Origin: Anaerococcus octavius | GTDB taxonomy: Bacteria > Bacillota > Clostridia > Tissierellales > Peptoniphilaceae | Assembly: GCF_900445265.1 (NCBI RefSeq) | Contig: NZ_UFTA01000002.1 | Location: 1,612,001-1,676,000, forward strand | Direction: 5' to 3' | Length of the DNA stretch: 64,000 nucleotides | Shown: piece after piece, positions 52,667-61,065 of the stretch | How positions within the stretch are numbered: the first letter of the stretch is position 1 | How the letters are laid out: the number at the start of each line of letters is the position of its first letter | Notes under the pieces: model-generated | Database searches by the model: none | Seen by the model: the letters and a program-made list of their open reading frames with translations, nothing else | Told to the model about the DNA's origin: nothing | Position numbers and translations under genes: made by a program

Positions 52667-52879
52667 ATGGATTTAAAACTAAAGGATATCTGGGATAGAA
52701 ATGGTCAATTTGCAATCAAACATTGGGGAAAACTAAAAAGTGAGCCCTTAGATGCTGATTTATCAAATCTTGAAAATTTTAAAGAGTTTTTAATTTACCA
52801 ATATGGTTGGGATGACAAGCAAGTAGAAGAAGAATTAAAATGGTTTTCAGACTTCTCTAGAACTTTTGAAAGTAAATAA
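52667..52879 (+). CDS. CsbD-like small protein
   Basis: A 70-residue protein resembling the CsbD stress family by its pattern: IKHWGKLKSEPLDADLSNL, then a helix, then the conserved YGWDDKQVEEELKWF end. CsbD proteins are induced in general stress in other Firmicutes; the function is unknown. AAAGGAG precedes the start. With the AIM24 gene upstream it may form a two-gene unit. The family call is by pattern only. Confidence 0.6.
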   Translation: MDLKLKDIWDRNGQFAIKHWGKLKSEPLDADLSNLENFKEFLIYQYGWDDKQVEEELKWFSDFSRTFESK

Positions 52880-52964
52880 TAAAAACATGTAAATATGTAA
52901 ATTTTAAGTTTTTTTTATATAATTTAGAAAAAAAGTAAAAAAAATAATAAAAAAAAGGAAAACG

Positions 52965-53039
52965 ATGTTTATAATAAAGATTGATGGGTATTATATTAAT
53001 AAGAAAATATATTTTCAACCAAGAAAGATAGGAGGATAG
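52965..53039 (+). CDS. Possible 24-residue leader ORF before the glutaredoxin-like gene
   Basis: ATG 52965 is preceded by AAAAGGAAAA and opens 24 codons (from MFIIKIDGYY to FQPRKIGG). The stop TAG lies directly behind the GGAGG site of the following gene, so translation of the two could be coupled. The codons are unremarkable and the product has no known relative; it may be a spurious small frame. Confidence 0.3.
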   Translation: MFIIKIDGYYINKKIYFQPRKIGG

Positions 53040-53043
53040 TCCA

Positions 53044-53301
53044 ATGGAAAGAGAACACGATTTTGAACTTTATTTCAAGCCAGATTGTCCATATTCTTTG
53101 AAGGTGTTAGACTTCTTTAGAGATAATAACATCATCAAATTCCCATCTTATAACATAGAAGATGAAACCTGCGGCGAGGAAAATGCTCGTAAATTAAAAG
53201 AAGTCGGAGGCAAGGTACAAGTACCATGTATGGTTATAGATGGAAAAGCTATGTATGAATCTGACGATATAATTGAATATGCGAAGGAAAATCTTCTTTA
53301 A
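53044..53301 (+). CDS. Glutaredoxin-like / GST N-terminal-domain protein with a CPYS motif
   Basis: An 85-residue thioredoxin-fold protein. The active-site position reads DCPYSLKV near residue 17, a monothiol-type Cys-x-x-Ser instead of CPYC. The cis-proline loop VQVPCMVIDG is near 59, and YESDDIIEYAKE closes the fold, as in glutaredoxins and the GST N-terminal domain. It probably reduces or exchanges a low-molecular thiol or protein disulphide. AGGAGG lies eight bases upstream of the start. Confidence 0.8.
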   Translation: MEREHDFELYFKPDCPYSLKVLDFFRDNNIIKFPSYNIEDETCGEENARKLKEVGGKVQVPCMVIDGKAMYESDDIIEYAKENLL

Positions 53302-53341
53302 TAAAAATATTAGATATTGAAATAAATATAAAGGCAAGTCG

Positions 53342-53556
53342 TTTTGAAACTTTGAAAGAAAAAGAGAGCGACCGCTCCAGTTTCAAAAATTGCTGATAAT
53401 AAGAGTAATTAAAGAAATTTACTTTTAAGTTAACCACTAAACCTAAGTTTTTAAGACTATTTTAAAATAAATTTTTTAAAATCGCAAAGAAGAGTAACAG
53501 ACCAGACGATTTTTAAATTATTTGTTTAAAGATAGTTTTATCACAAACTTAGGTTT
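53342..53556 (+). other. Structured intergenic region with nested inverted repeats (candidate RNA)
   Basis: No gene is seen in 53302-53636. TTTTGAAACT and AGTTTCAAAA (53342-53351 and 53379-53388) form a perfect 10-base stem with an inner GAGC/GCTC hairpin. Further on, AAACCTAAGTTT (53439-53450) and AAACTTAGGTTT (53545-53556) are 12-base complementary arms enclosing a smaller AAAATCG/CGATTTT pair (53478-53484 and 53507-53513). The last arm runs into TTTTTT, like a terminator. The pattern fits a noncoding RNA or a small palindromic element. I see no protein coding potential. Confidence 0.45.
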
Positions 53557-53636
53557 TTTATTATTAAAAAATATTTATAAATAATCCTATTTGTATTAAA
53601 AAATTACAGGCATTTATTAAAATAAGGAGAAAAGTT

Positions 53637-53930
53637 ATGAAAAAAGTAAATGCAAATAGAAATTATATGACTTTTTTAAACGGCTTGACTTATGTGTACA
53701 TACCTATTTTTATTTTTTTAATTGCAGGAACTCTAATAAGAAATTATAATATGGTATTTATATTTTCATTTTTTATTATAATTACAATATCATATTTTTC
53801 TGCATATTATATAGTAAATAAAAACTATTCTAAGATACATACAAATAAGTTTATAGAATCAGTAATTCCATTAATATTTATAATTTCTGCTATACTGTCT
53901 ATATTAGTAAGCTTATTTATAGAAATTTAA
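53637..53930 (+). CDS. Small integral membrane protein, function unknown
   Basis: A 97-residue protein with three hydrophobic helices: YVYIPIFIFLIAGTLI (about 18-33), VFIFSFFIIITISYFSAYYI (about 40-59) and FIESVIPLIFIISAILSIL (about 73-91), separated by short basic loops. AAGGAG precedes the start. No family is recognised. A bidirectional terminator follows. Confidence 0.65.
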   Translation: MKKVNANRNYMTFLNGLTYVYIPIFIFLIAGTLIRNYNMVFIFSFFIIITISYFSAYYIVNKNYSKIHTNKFIESVIPLIFIISAILSILVSLFIEI

Positions 53931-53935
53931 AATAA

Positions 53936-53970
53936 AAAATCCCAAGCATTAATTTGCTTGGGATTTTATT
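53936..53970. terminator. Bidirectional terminator between convergent genes
   Basis: AAAATCCCAAGCA, 6-base loop, TGCTTGGGATTTT. It ends both the small membrane protein gene (plus) and the DUF1232 gene (minus). Confidence 0.9.
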
Positions 53971-54255
53971 TTAGTCAATTACTTGGTAATTTATATCATC
54001 AATTACTTCTTTTGTTTCGTTTTCCATTACATAGTCAGGGATCATTTTATTTGCAATTGTAAATAAAACTGTCATTACAAGTGCATCATCGAACCATCCT
54101 AAAAAAGGAATAGCATCTGTAATTAGATCTGCTGGCATAACTGCATAAGCAATAGCCACTAAAACTGCAATTTTTGCAGGTATTGGTGTATTTTTATTTT
54201 TTAAAGCTTTAAAAAAAGCTGGAACTTGTCTTCTGATTCTGTTAAATTTTGTCAT
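53971..54255 (-). CDS. YkvA/DUF1232 family membrane protein
   Basis: A 94-residue protein with the DUF1232 signature VLVAIAYAVMPADLITDAIP, then FLGWFDDALVM, near residues 32-62. Two hydrophobic helices flank the Pro-Ala-Asp-Leu motif. The family is widespread, of unknown function and associated with the membrane. The start has an AAGGGG site. Confidence 0.85.
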   Translation of the reverse strand: MTKFNRIRRQVPAFFKALKNKNTPIPAKIAVLVAIAYAVMPADLITDAIPFLGWFDDALVMTVLFTIANKMIPDYVMENETKEVIDDINYQVID

Positions 54256-54395
54256 TGAAACCCCTTTCTTAAAATGAGTTTAAATAAAATTTATTTACAC
54301 TTATATTATACTTGATTATATTAAAAGTCAAATTAACTATTGTAAGATTTAATAAAACTATGCTTATTTGGTATAATATTTTTAAGGAGAATATT

Positions 54396-55394
54396 ATGGG
54401 ATTTAGATATAGAAAAAGTATAAACCTTAGCAATGGATTTAGGGTGAATATGAGCAAATCTGGACCAGGATTTTCCTGGGGCGGCAAAGGATATCGCATT
54501 ACAAAAACTGCCAATGGTAATATCCGAGGAACAGCTTACATTCCAGGTACGGGCATAAGCTATCAAAAGGATTTTGGAAATCCTCATAAAAAAATAAAAG
54601 GGAAAAGTAATACGACAAATGCCAGTAAAAATACATCCAGAAATACTACAAAATACCAAAACGATTTGGCAAATATCCATTCAAGTGAAATGGCAGAAAT
54701 TGTGGCTGCATCTGATAAGAATCGCACCAATAAATATTTTGCTATAGGATTAATTATAATTGGCATGATTCTTGCTATTATTAATCCACTTTTTGTTATA
54801 ATTTCGGTAGTAGGTGTGATTTTTGAAATTTATAATAAAAATAATCAAACTATAAAACTAGACTATGAAATGAGTGATGATGCTAAAAAAGAACTAGAAG
54901 TAACAAATAATTTATTAGCTGGAATTATGGAATCAGATAAGGTGTGGCTAGTAAATGAAAGTGAAGAATCTCTTGTAAATGGTGAAAGTAGATTTAAAAT
55001 AATTGACCGTAGCCCTATCAATTTTTATAAAGGAACTGATGAAGCTATTGAAACAAACGTGCAAACTTATACCCTAGTTAGTGACAATTTAAAATTAATA
55101 TTTTTACCAGATTCTATTTTTATCAAGCAAAATGGAAAAATGTCTGCAGTAAGCTTTAAAGAAGTGGACATAAACTTAAGTAAAAATTTATTTTTAGAAG
55201 ATGAAAAAACTCCTAATGATGCGACAGTTTTGGGCAAAACTTACCTTCACACCAATAAAGACGGTGGACCAGATAGAAGATACAAGGAAAATCCAGAACT
55301 TGATTTAGTAGAATATGGAGTGCTTTCAATCGTAAAAGCAGGCTCACTTGATATTTTAATAGTATTTTCAGATACGGTTTTAGATGGAAAATAA
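54396..55394 (+). CDS. DUF4236 domain protein with two membrane helices and a novel C-terminal domain
   Basis: A 332-residue protein. Residues 1-55 are the DUF4236 motif (FRYRKSINLSNGFRVNMSKS, GPGFSWGG, then RGTAYIPGTGISYQKDF). A linker follows and a hydrophobic pair near residues 113-145 (FAIGLIIIGMILAIINPLFV). The last 190 residues form a soluble alpha/beta domain of unknown kind. ATG 54396 follows AAGGAG and gives the exact DUF4236 start. A TATAAT lies at 54372-54377. The function of the family is unknown. Confidence 0.82.
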   Translation: MGFRYRKSINLSNGFRVNMSKSGPGFSWGGKGYRITKTANGNIRGTAYIPGTGISYQKDFGNPHKKIKGKSNTTNASKNTSRNTTKYQNDLANIHSSEMAEIVAASDKNRTNKYFAIGLIIIGMILAIINPLFVIISVVGVIFEIYNKNNQTIKLDYEMSDDAKKELEVTNNLLAGIMESDKVWLVNESEESLVNGESRFKIIDRSPINFYKGTDEAIETNVQTYTLVSDNLKLIFLPDSIFIKQNGKMSAVSFKEVDINLSKNLFLEDEKTPNDATVLGKTYLHTNKDGGPDRRYKENPELDLVEYGVLSIVKAGSLDILIVFSDTVLDGK

Positions 55395-55416
55395 AGTTAA
55401 ATTTATATTTAAAAGT

Positions 55417-55445
55417 AAAAGCAGTAGATAATTACTGCTTTTTTA
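55417..55445 (+). terminator. Terminator after the DUF4236 gene
   Basis: AAAAGCAGTA, 6-base loop, TACTGCTTTT, then TTT. Confidence 0.88.
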
Positions 55446-55472
55446 ATTGCAATCAGCAGAAAATACTTTCAG

Positions 55473-55516
55473 TATAATCGGAAAAATTGAAAAGGAAAAC
55501 GGGAAAGCTTTTCCTT
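55473..55516 (+). promoter_or_regulatory. Probable nan promoter and hairpin/operator
   Basis: TATAAT at 55473-55478, with only a poorly spaced TTGCAA upstream, is followed by the inverted repeat AAGGAAAA...TTTTCCTT (55492-55516). The repeat lies just behind the expected transcription start, a good place for control by the RpiR regulator of the cluster (inference). Confidence 0.45.
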
Positions 55517-55603
55517 AACTGAATGTAATTTCTGATTAATGATACATTATTGAAATTAAATTCAATTATGGATATACTTTTTCTAAAGATGGAGGTTAGG
55601 ATA

Positions 55604-56299
55604 ATGGAAAACAAAAAGATAGATACTATACAAGGAAATTTGATAGTTTCTTGTCAGGCTTTGCCAGATGAACCCCTACATTCCTCATTTATTATGGGCA
55701 GAATGGCAAGAGCTGCCAAAGAAGGTGGTGCTAGTGGTATTAGAGCAAATACAGCAGAAGATATAAGGGAAATCCAAAAAGAGGTAGATTTGCCAATCAT
55801 AGGCATTGTAAAAAAAGATTATAATGATTCAAAAGTCTACATAAGCCCAACCATGGATGAAATCGATGAGCTAGTAGCAACTGGGGTAGAAATCATAGCT
55901 TTAGATGCTACAAAAGATTTAAGACCAAATGGCAAAAGTATCGATGATTTTTATAAACAAATCAAAGAAAAATATCCAAATCAGCTGCTAATGGCAGATT
56001 GCTCGACAGTAGAAGAGGCACTCCATGCAGATCAACTAGGTTTTGATTTTATAGGCACAACCTTAGTTGGTTACACTGACCAATCAAAGGGAAATAGAAT
56101 CGAGGCAAATGATTTTGAAATCTTAAGAGAAATTATAAAAAATGTAGAGGGAAAAGTTATTGCTGAAGGTAATATCAATACCCCAGAAAAAGCAAAAAGA
56201 GTTATAGAGCTTGGTGCTTATAGTGTTGTTGTAGGATCAATAATAACTAGACCACAAGTGATTACTAAAAACTTTGTTGACAAACTTGCAGAAAACTAA
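55604..56299 (+). CDS. nanE: N-acetylmannosamine-6-phosphate 2-epimerase NanE
   Basis: A 231-residue TIM-barrel epimerase that converts ManNAc-6-P to GlcNAc-6-P. It shows [41 protein letters not shown] and [13 protein letters not shown]. The Lys and Glu-rich end reads [12 protein letters not shown], then [11 protein letters not shown] chose ATG 55604, directly after GGAGG; an in-frame ATG at 55550 lacks a site. It is the first gene of the sialic-acid cluster nanE-nanA-symporter-nanQ-like. Confidence 0.95.
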   Translation: MENKKIDTIQGNLIVSCQALPDEPLHSSFIMGRMARAAKEGGASGIRANTAEDIREIQKEVDLPIIGIVKKDYNDSKVYISPTMDEIDELVATGVEIIALDATKDLRPNGKSIDDFYKQIKEKYPNQLLMADCSTVEEALHADQLGFDFIGTTLVGYTDQSKGNRIEANDFEILREIIKNVEGKVIAEGNINTPEKAKRVIELGAYSVVVGSIITRPQVITKNFVDKLAEN

Positions 56300-56335
56300 A
56301 AAAATAAAAATTTTAATAAGGAGGAAAACGTAATT

Positions 56336-57256
56336 ATGAGAAATTTGGAAAAATACAAAGGTGTAATCCCAGCATTTTATGCTTGCTATGATGAAGAAGG
56401 AAATATAAGTCCAGGAAGAGTAAGAGAACTTACAAAATACTTTATAGAAAAGGGAGTAAAAGGGGTTTATGTAAACGGATCTTCTGGAGAATGTATCTAT
56501 CAAAGCGTTGAGGATAAAAAAATCGTTTTAGAAAATGTAATGAAAGAAGCAAAAGGCAAATTAACGGTAATTGCCCACGTTGCTTGTAATAATACTAAAG
56601 ATTCTATGGTACTTGCAGCTCATGCAGAAAGCCTAGGAGTAGATGCCATTGCAGCAATTCCACCAATTTATTTTAGACTACCAGAATATGCTATTGCAGA
56701 ATATTGGAATGATATTTCATCAGCTGCACCAAATACTGATTTTGTAATCTATAATATCCCACAACTGGCTGGAGTTGCCCTAACACCAAGCTTATTTAAA
56801 GAAATGAGAAAAAATCCTCGCGTAATTGGTGTTAAAAACTCATCCATGCCAGTCCAAGATATCCAAATCTTTAAACAAGATGCAGGAGAAGATTATATAA
56901 TCTTTAATGGTCCAGACGAACAATTTATTTCAGGTCGTCTAATTGGTGCTGAAGCAGGAATCGGTGGAACCTATGGAGTTATGCCAGAATTATTCTTAAA
57001 AATGGATGAACATTTTAGAAATAAAAATCTAGATTTAGCCCAACAAATCCAATACGACATCAATGCTATTATTTATAAAATGGTATCAGGTCATGGCAAT
57101 ATGTATGCGGTTATAAAAGCTATTTTAAAAGAAAATGAAAACTTAGACCTAGGATCTGTTAGAAAACCTCTACCAGCCTTAGCCAAAGAAGATGAAAAAA
57201 TAGTAAAAGAAGCAGCATCTATGATAAGAGATGCAAAAGAAAAATATCTTGGCTAA
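56336..57256 (+). CDS. nanA: N-acetylneuraminate lyase NanA
   Basis: A 306-residue class I aldolase of the DapA/NanA family that splits sialic acid into ManNAc and pyruvate. It has the pyruvate-binding NGSSGECIYQSVEDKK near residue 47, the Tyr in FVIYNIPQLAGV near 137 and the Schiff-base Lys in VIGVKNSS near 165. The Ser-Ser-Gly-Glu motif and the neighbours favour NanA over dihydrodipicolinate synthase. It is preceded by GGAGG and followed by the transporter after 13 bases. Confidence 0.95.
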   Translation: MRNLEKYKGVIPAFYACYDEEGNISPGRVRELTKYFIEKGVKGVYVNGSSGECIYQSVEDKKIVLENVMKEAKGKLTVIAHVACNNTKDSMVLAAHAESLGVDAIAAIPPIYFRLPEYAIAEYWNDISSAAPNTDFVIYNIPQLAGVALTPSLFKEMRKNPRVIGVKNSSMPVQDIQIFKQDAGEDYIIFNGPDEQFISGRLIGAEAGIGGTYGVMPELFLKMDEHFRNKNLDLAQQIQYDINAIIYKMVSGHGNMYAVIKAILKENENLDLGSVRKPLPALAKEDEKIVKEAASMIRDAKEKYLG

Positions 57257-57269
57257 GTAGGAGGAAAGT

Positions 57270-58784
57270 ATGCAGGGTTTTACGACAATTGACTTAATAA
57301 TACTTATAGTTTACCTAGGGGCAGTGCTTTTTGCAGGGCTTAGATTTTCTAAAAAGAAAATGGAAGGTAAGGAATACTTTAGAGGGGATGGGTCTATCCC
57401 TTGGTGGGTAACATCTGTTTCTATCTTTGCAACCCTACTTAGTCCTATTTCCTTCCTATCACTAGCAGGAAACTCCTATGCAGGAACATGGATAATGTGG
57501 TTTGCCCAATTAGGTATGCTAATAGCTATACCATTTACCATAAAATATTTTTTACCAATCTATGCCAAACTTGATATAGATACAGCCTATGAATACCTAG
57601 AAATAAGATACAAATCTAAGGGCCTAAGAGTTCTTGGGGCAATAATGTTTATCATTTACCAAATTGGTAGAATGTCCATTATTATGTATTTGCCTTGTAT
57701 GGTTTTATCTAGGCTTATGGGGATAAATGTAGATATCCTTATAGCTATCATGGGGATAATAGCAATTATTTATTCCTACTCTGGCGGATTAAAATCTGTT
57801 TTGTGGACTGACTTTATCCAAGGATCAGTTTTACTAATAGGTGTTACTTTTGGATTAATTTACCTTGTAAGCCATATAAATGGCGGCATGGGAGCTATTA
57901 ACCACGAATTATTTACAAATAACAAATTTTTAGCGGTAGATCAACCAATATTTGATGCAAACATTCTAAGAGATAGTGTATTTTTACTAATATTTGGTGC
58001 AGGAATAAATACAATTGGTTCTTATGTATCAAGCCAAGACATAGTACAAAGATTTACTACTACAAATGATTCTAAACAATTAAGAAAAATGATGATAGGC
58101 AATGGATGTTTATCAATATTTATAGCTACTGTGTTTTACCTAATAGGTACAGGACTATATGTTTTCTACCAAGTCCAAGGTAATCCACTACCACCAAATG
58201 CCCAACAAGACCAAATTTTTGCTTCATGGATAGCCTATGAACTGCCAGTAGGAGTTACAGGTATATTATTAGCTGCAATTTATGCTGCAGCTCAATCAAC
58301 CTTGTCAACTGGGCTTAACTCAGTTGCATCAAGCTGGGCTTTAGATATTCAATCAACTGTAAACAAAAAAGAAATAACTTTTGAAAAACAAACTAAAATC
58401 GGCCAAAGAGTTTCTCTAGTTGTAGGTGTTTTTGCTATTCTTGTTTCTATGGCACTTGCCCATGGAGGAGTAAAATCAGCCTACGAATGGTTTAACGGAT
58501 TTATGGGACTAGTTCTAGGAATATTAGTTGGAATATTTATACTCGGAGCCTTTACAAAAGTAGCAAATAAATTTGGAGCTACATTAGCATTTATAGTTGC
58601 ATCATGTGTAATGATTTATATAAAATATTTCGTAGATGCAGCAAAAGTTTCTTTCTGGTCATACTCAATTATTTCAATACTAGTTTCTCTAGTAGTTGGA
58701 GTCATAGCATCAAAAGCTTATAATAAAGCTAAGGGTATAAAAGAAGAACCAGTTGTTAACTCAACTATTTACAATCAAATATAG
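57270..58784 (+). CDS. Sodium:solute symporter, probable sialic-acid transporter
   Basis: A 504-residue SSS-family symporter with about 13 hydrophobic segments. Family features are YFRGDGSIPWWVTSVSIFAT near residue 35 and the sodium-site region QSTLSTGLNSVASSWALDI near 345. Its place between nanA and the NanQ-like gene makes sialic acid (Neu5Ac) the likely substrate, as for the SiaT/NanT-type SSS carriers. The substrate is inferred from context only. Confidence 0.88.
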   Translation: MQGFTTIDLIILIVYLGAVLFAGLRFSKKKMEGKEYFRGDGSIPWWVTSVSIFATLLSPISFLSLAGNSYAGTWIMWFAQLGMLIAIPFTIKYFLPIYAKLDIDTAYEYLEIRYKSKGLRVLGAIMFIIYQIGRMSIIMYLPCMVLSRLMGINVDILIAIMGIIAIIYSYSGGLKSVLWTDFIQGSVLLIGVTFGLIYLVSHINGGMGAINHELFTNNKFLAVDQPIFDANILRDSVFLLIFGAGINTIGSYVSSQDIVQRFTTTNDSKQLRKMMIGNGCLSIFIATVFYLIGTGLYVFYQVQGNPLPPNAQQDQIFASWIAYELPVGVTGILLAAIYAAAQSTLSTGLNSVASSWALDIQSTVNKKEITFEKQTKIGQRVSLVVGVFAILVSMALAHGGVKSAYEWFNGFMGLVLGILVGIFILGAFTKVANKFGATLAFIVASCVMIYIKYFVDAAKVSFWSYSIISILVSLVVGVIASKAYNKAKGIKEEPVVNSTIYNQI

Positions 58785-58793
58785 GAGAACATT

Positions 58794-59243
58794 ATGATAT
58801 TTGGAAGTACAACAAATTTAGAAGAGTATGCTTTCTTAGAAGATAAAATCAAAGCTTGCTTTGATTTCTACAAAGAAAATGATATGGAAAATATGGAAAT
58901 AGGTATCCACAAAATTGATGGAGATGATTTATTTGTAAATATAGTGGAATATGATACAACAACTCCTGAAAATAGATTTTGGGAAGCTCATAAAGAATAC
59001 TTAGATCTACACCTAATGCTTTTAGGAGAGGAAAAAATAAACTTAAACTTTCTAAAAGAAATGAAAGTTTTAGATTACGATCCAGAAGCTGATTTTCAAG
59101 CAGCAAATGGAGAAAAAAATTCATCAGTAGATTTAAAAGTAGGAGATTTTTTAATATGCTATCCAAATGATGTCCATATGACAGCCTTACAAATTGATGA
59201 TCCGGTATATACAAAAAAAGCTATATTTAAAATCAAAATTTAA
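58794..59243 (+). CDS. YhcH/YjgK/YiaL family protein (NanQ-like anomerase)
   Basis: A 149-residue cupin-like protein of the YhcH family, whose E. coli member NanQ helps anomeric conversion of sialic acid. Seen here are NRFWEAHKEYLDLHLMLLGE, with the conserved Glu-His and His ligands, and FLICYPNDVHMTAL near the C-terminus. Its place directly after the symporter fits a sialic-acid role. A strong terminator follows. Confidence 0.88.
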   Translation: MIFGSTTNLEEYAFLEDKIKACFDFYKENDMENMEIGIHKIDGDDLFVNIVEYDTTTPENRFWEAHKEYLDLHLMLLGEEKINLNFLKEMKVLDYDPEADFQAANGEKNSSVDLKVGDFLICYPNDVHMTALQIDDPVYTKKAIFKIKI

Positions 59244-59251
59244 TTTAATCT

Positions 59252-59286
59252 AAAAAGGCATAAGTCAAAAAACTTATGCCTTTTTG
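59252..59286 (+). terminator. Terminator inside the nan cluster
   Basis: AAAAAGGCATAAGT, 6-base loop, ACTTATGCCTTTTT. It separates nanE to nanQ-like from the kinase and regulator genes. Confidence 0.9.
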
Positions 59287-59309
59287 TAAACATAAAATTA
59301 GGAGAAAAA

Positions 59310-60200
59310 ATGAAAAAATACATCAGCATAGATATAGGTGGTACCTTTATAAAATATGGATTAATAAATGAAAATGGTCACATTTTAGAAAAAAATCAAG
59401 TAGAAACACAGGCAAGCCTAGGTGGTGAGCAAATATTAGAAAAAGTTTTAAAAATAGTAGGAATTTATAAGCAAAAAGAAAAGGTAGAGGGAGTAGCCAT
59501 ATCTACAGCAGGAATGGTAGATGCAAAAAAAGGATCTATACGCTATGCTTCAGAACTTATACCAAAGTACACAGGAATACAATTTAAAGAACCAATCAAA
59601 GAAAAATTTGATTTACCTTGCCAGGTAGAAAACGACGTAAACTGTGCAGGACTGGCAGAATATAAAGCAGGAGCAGGAAAAGATAGCAAAATTGCACTAA
59701 TCCTTACCATAGGAACAGGTATAGGAGGTTGTGTAGTAATTAATGATGAAGTTTACCATGGAGTTTCTGGATCTGCTATGGAAGTAGGCTATATGAAAGT
59801 AAAAGATAGTACATTTGAAACTTTGGGATCAGCAAAAGCACTTGTAGAAAAAGTTGCTAATTTAAAAAATGATAATGTGGATAATTGGGATGGCAAAAAA
59901 GTATTTGCCCTTGCTAAAAGTGGTGATGAAATTTGTATAAAAGCAATAGATGAAATGTGTGATATTTTAGCTATGGGCATTGCAAATATTTCTTACGTCC
60001 TAAATCCAGACACAGTTATCCTCGGTGGAGGAATTATGGCACAAGAAGAATATCTATACGAAAGAATTGATAGAAAACTTAAAATATATTTAGAAAAACC
60101 TCTTTATGATGAAATTTCCCTAAAATTTGCCAGCAATCAAAATGCAGCTGGTATGTTGGGAGCCTTTTATAATTTCCAAAATAAAGAAGAGAATATCTAA
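59310..60200 (+). CDS. nanK: ROK family kinase, probable N-acetylmannosamine kinase NanK
   Basis: A 296-residue ROK sugar kinase. The ATP-binding start is SIDIGGTFIKYGLI, the sugar-site motif VENDVNCAGLAEYKAGAGKD is near residue 109, followed by LTIGTGIGGCVVIND. The typical Cys-rich zinc site of ROK repressors is absent. With nanA and nanE beside it, phosphorylation of ManNAc to ManNAc-6-P is the expected step; a glucokinase role cannot be excluded. Confidence 0.88.
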   Translation: MKKYISIDIGGTFIKYGLINENGHILEKNQVETQASLGGEQILEKVLKIVGIYKQKEKVEGVAISTAGMVDAKKGSIRYASELIPKYTGIQFKEPIKEKFDLPCQVENDVNCAGLAEYKAGAGKDSKIALILTIGTGIGGCVVINDEVYHGVSGSAMEVGYMKVKDSTFETLGSAKALVEKVANLKNDNVDNWDGKKVFALAKSGDEICIKAIDEMCDILAMGIANISYVLNPDTVILGGGIMAQEEYLYERIDRKLKIYLEKPLYDEISLKFASNQNAAGMLGAFYNFQNKEENI

Positions 60201-60209
60201 GGAAGTGTT

Positions 60210-61037
60210 ATGGGTTATTATGTAAAGTCAGTTATCGAAACTATAGAATCTAACTATGATAATTTTACACCAACAGAAAAAAGTATAGCGGATTTTTTTA
60301 TCCATAATGATAAAAAAGGAGATTTTTCTGCCAAAAAATTATCCGATAAACTTTTCGTATCAGAAGCTTCCCTATCTAGATTTGCACAAAAATGTGGCTT
60401 TAGAGGTTATAGAGAATTTATCTACGAATATAGCCAAAGTTTTATAGAAAAACAAGATGAAATAACCGATAATGTCAGTAAAGTTCTGGAAACCTACCAA
60501 GAACTTTTAAATAAAACATATTCCCTAATAGATGAAAATCAGATAAAAAGAGTCATAGAATACTTAAATGTTGCTCAAAAAGTTTTTGTATGTGGCAAGG
60601 GTTCATCAGGACTTGCTGCAAATGAAATGGAAACTAGGTTTATGAGAATAGGAGTAAACATAGACTCAATAACAGATACAGATCAGATGAAAATGCGTGC
60701 AGTATTCCATAGTGAAAATAGCTTGGTAGTAGGACTTAGCATAAGTGGGGAAACCACAGAAGTTTTATATTTTTTAAAAGAAGCGCATAATAAGAATGCA
60801 AGAACTGTTTTAGTTACTTCACAGAATAAGGAGGACTTAAAGGAATATTGCGATGAAATTGTCCTAGTACCTTCCCTAAAACATTTAAACCATGGCAATG
60901 TAATCAGCCCACAATTCCCCTTATCCATAATGGTCGATTTATTGTATTCGTTTTTTGTGGATGAAGATAAAAATAAAAAAGAAAAAATGCATGATGATAC
61001 TTTAAAAGCTTTGGGAAAAGGAGAAATAAAACATTAA
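60210..61037 (+). CDS. RpiR family transcriptional regulator (HTH plus SIS domain)
   Basis: A 275-residue RpiR-type regulator. The N-terminal HTH shows FTPTEKSIADFFIHN, then KKLSDKLFVSEASLSRFAQK (about residues 20-60). The SIS sugar-phosphate domain follows, with VFVCGKGSSGLAANEMETRF near 130 and VVGLSISGETTEVLYFL near 175. It probably responds to a phosphosugar of the nan pathway such as ManNAc-6-P or GlcNAc-6-P and controls the cluster. It starts nine bases after the kinase stop. Confidence 0.92.
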   Translation: MGYYVKSVIETIESNYDNFTPTEKSIADFFIHNDKKGDFSAKKLSDKLFVSEASLSRFAQKCGFRGYREFIYEYSQSFIEKQDEITDNVSKVLETYQELLNKTYSLIDENQIKRVIEYLNVAQKVFVCGKGSSGLAANEMETRFMRIGVNIDSITDTDQMKMRAVFHSENSLVVGLSISGETTEVLYFLKEAHNKNARTVLVTSQNKEDLKEYCDEIVLVPSLKHLNHGNVISPQFPLSIMVDLLYSFFVDEDKNKKEKMHDDTLKALGKGEIKH

Positions 61038-61065
61038 AAAACCACCATTGAGGTGGTTTATTTTT
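61037..61065. terminator. Terminator between the RpiR and AraC-type genes
   Basis: AAACCACC, 5-base loop, GGTGGTTT, flanked by A and T runs; usable on the plus strand for the nanK-rpiR unit and, at its right edge, touching the stop of the convergent AraC-type gene. Confidence 0.85.
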
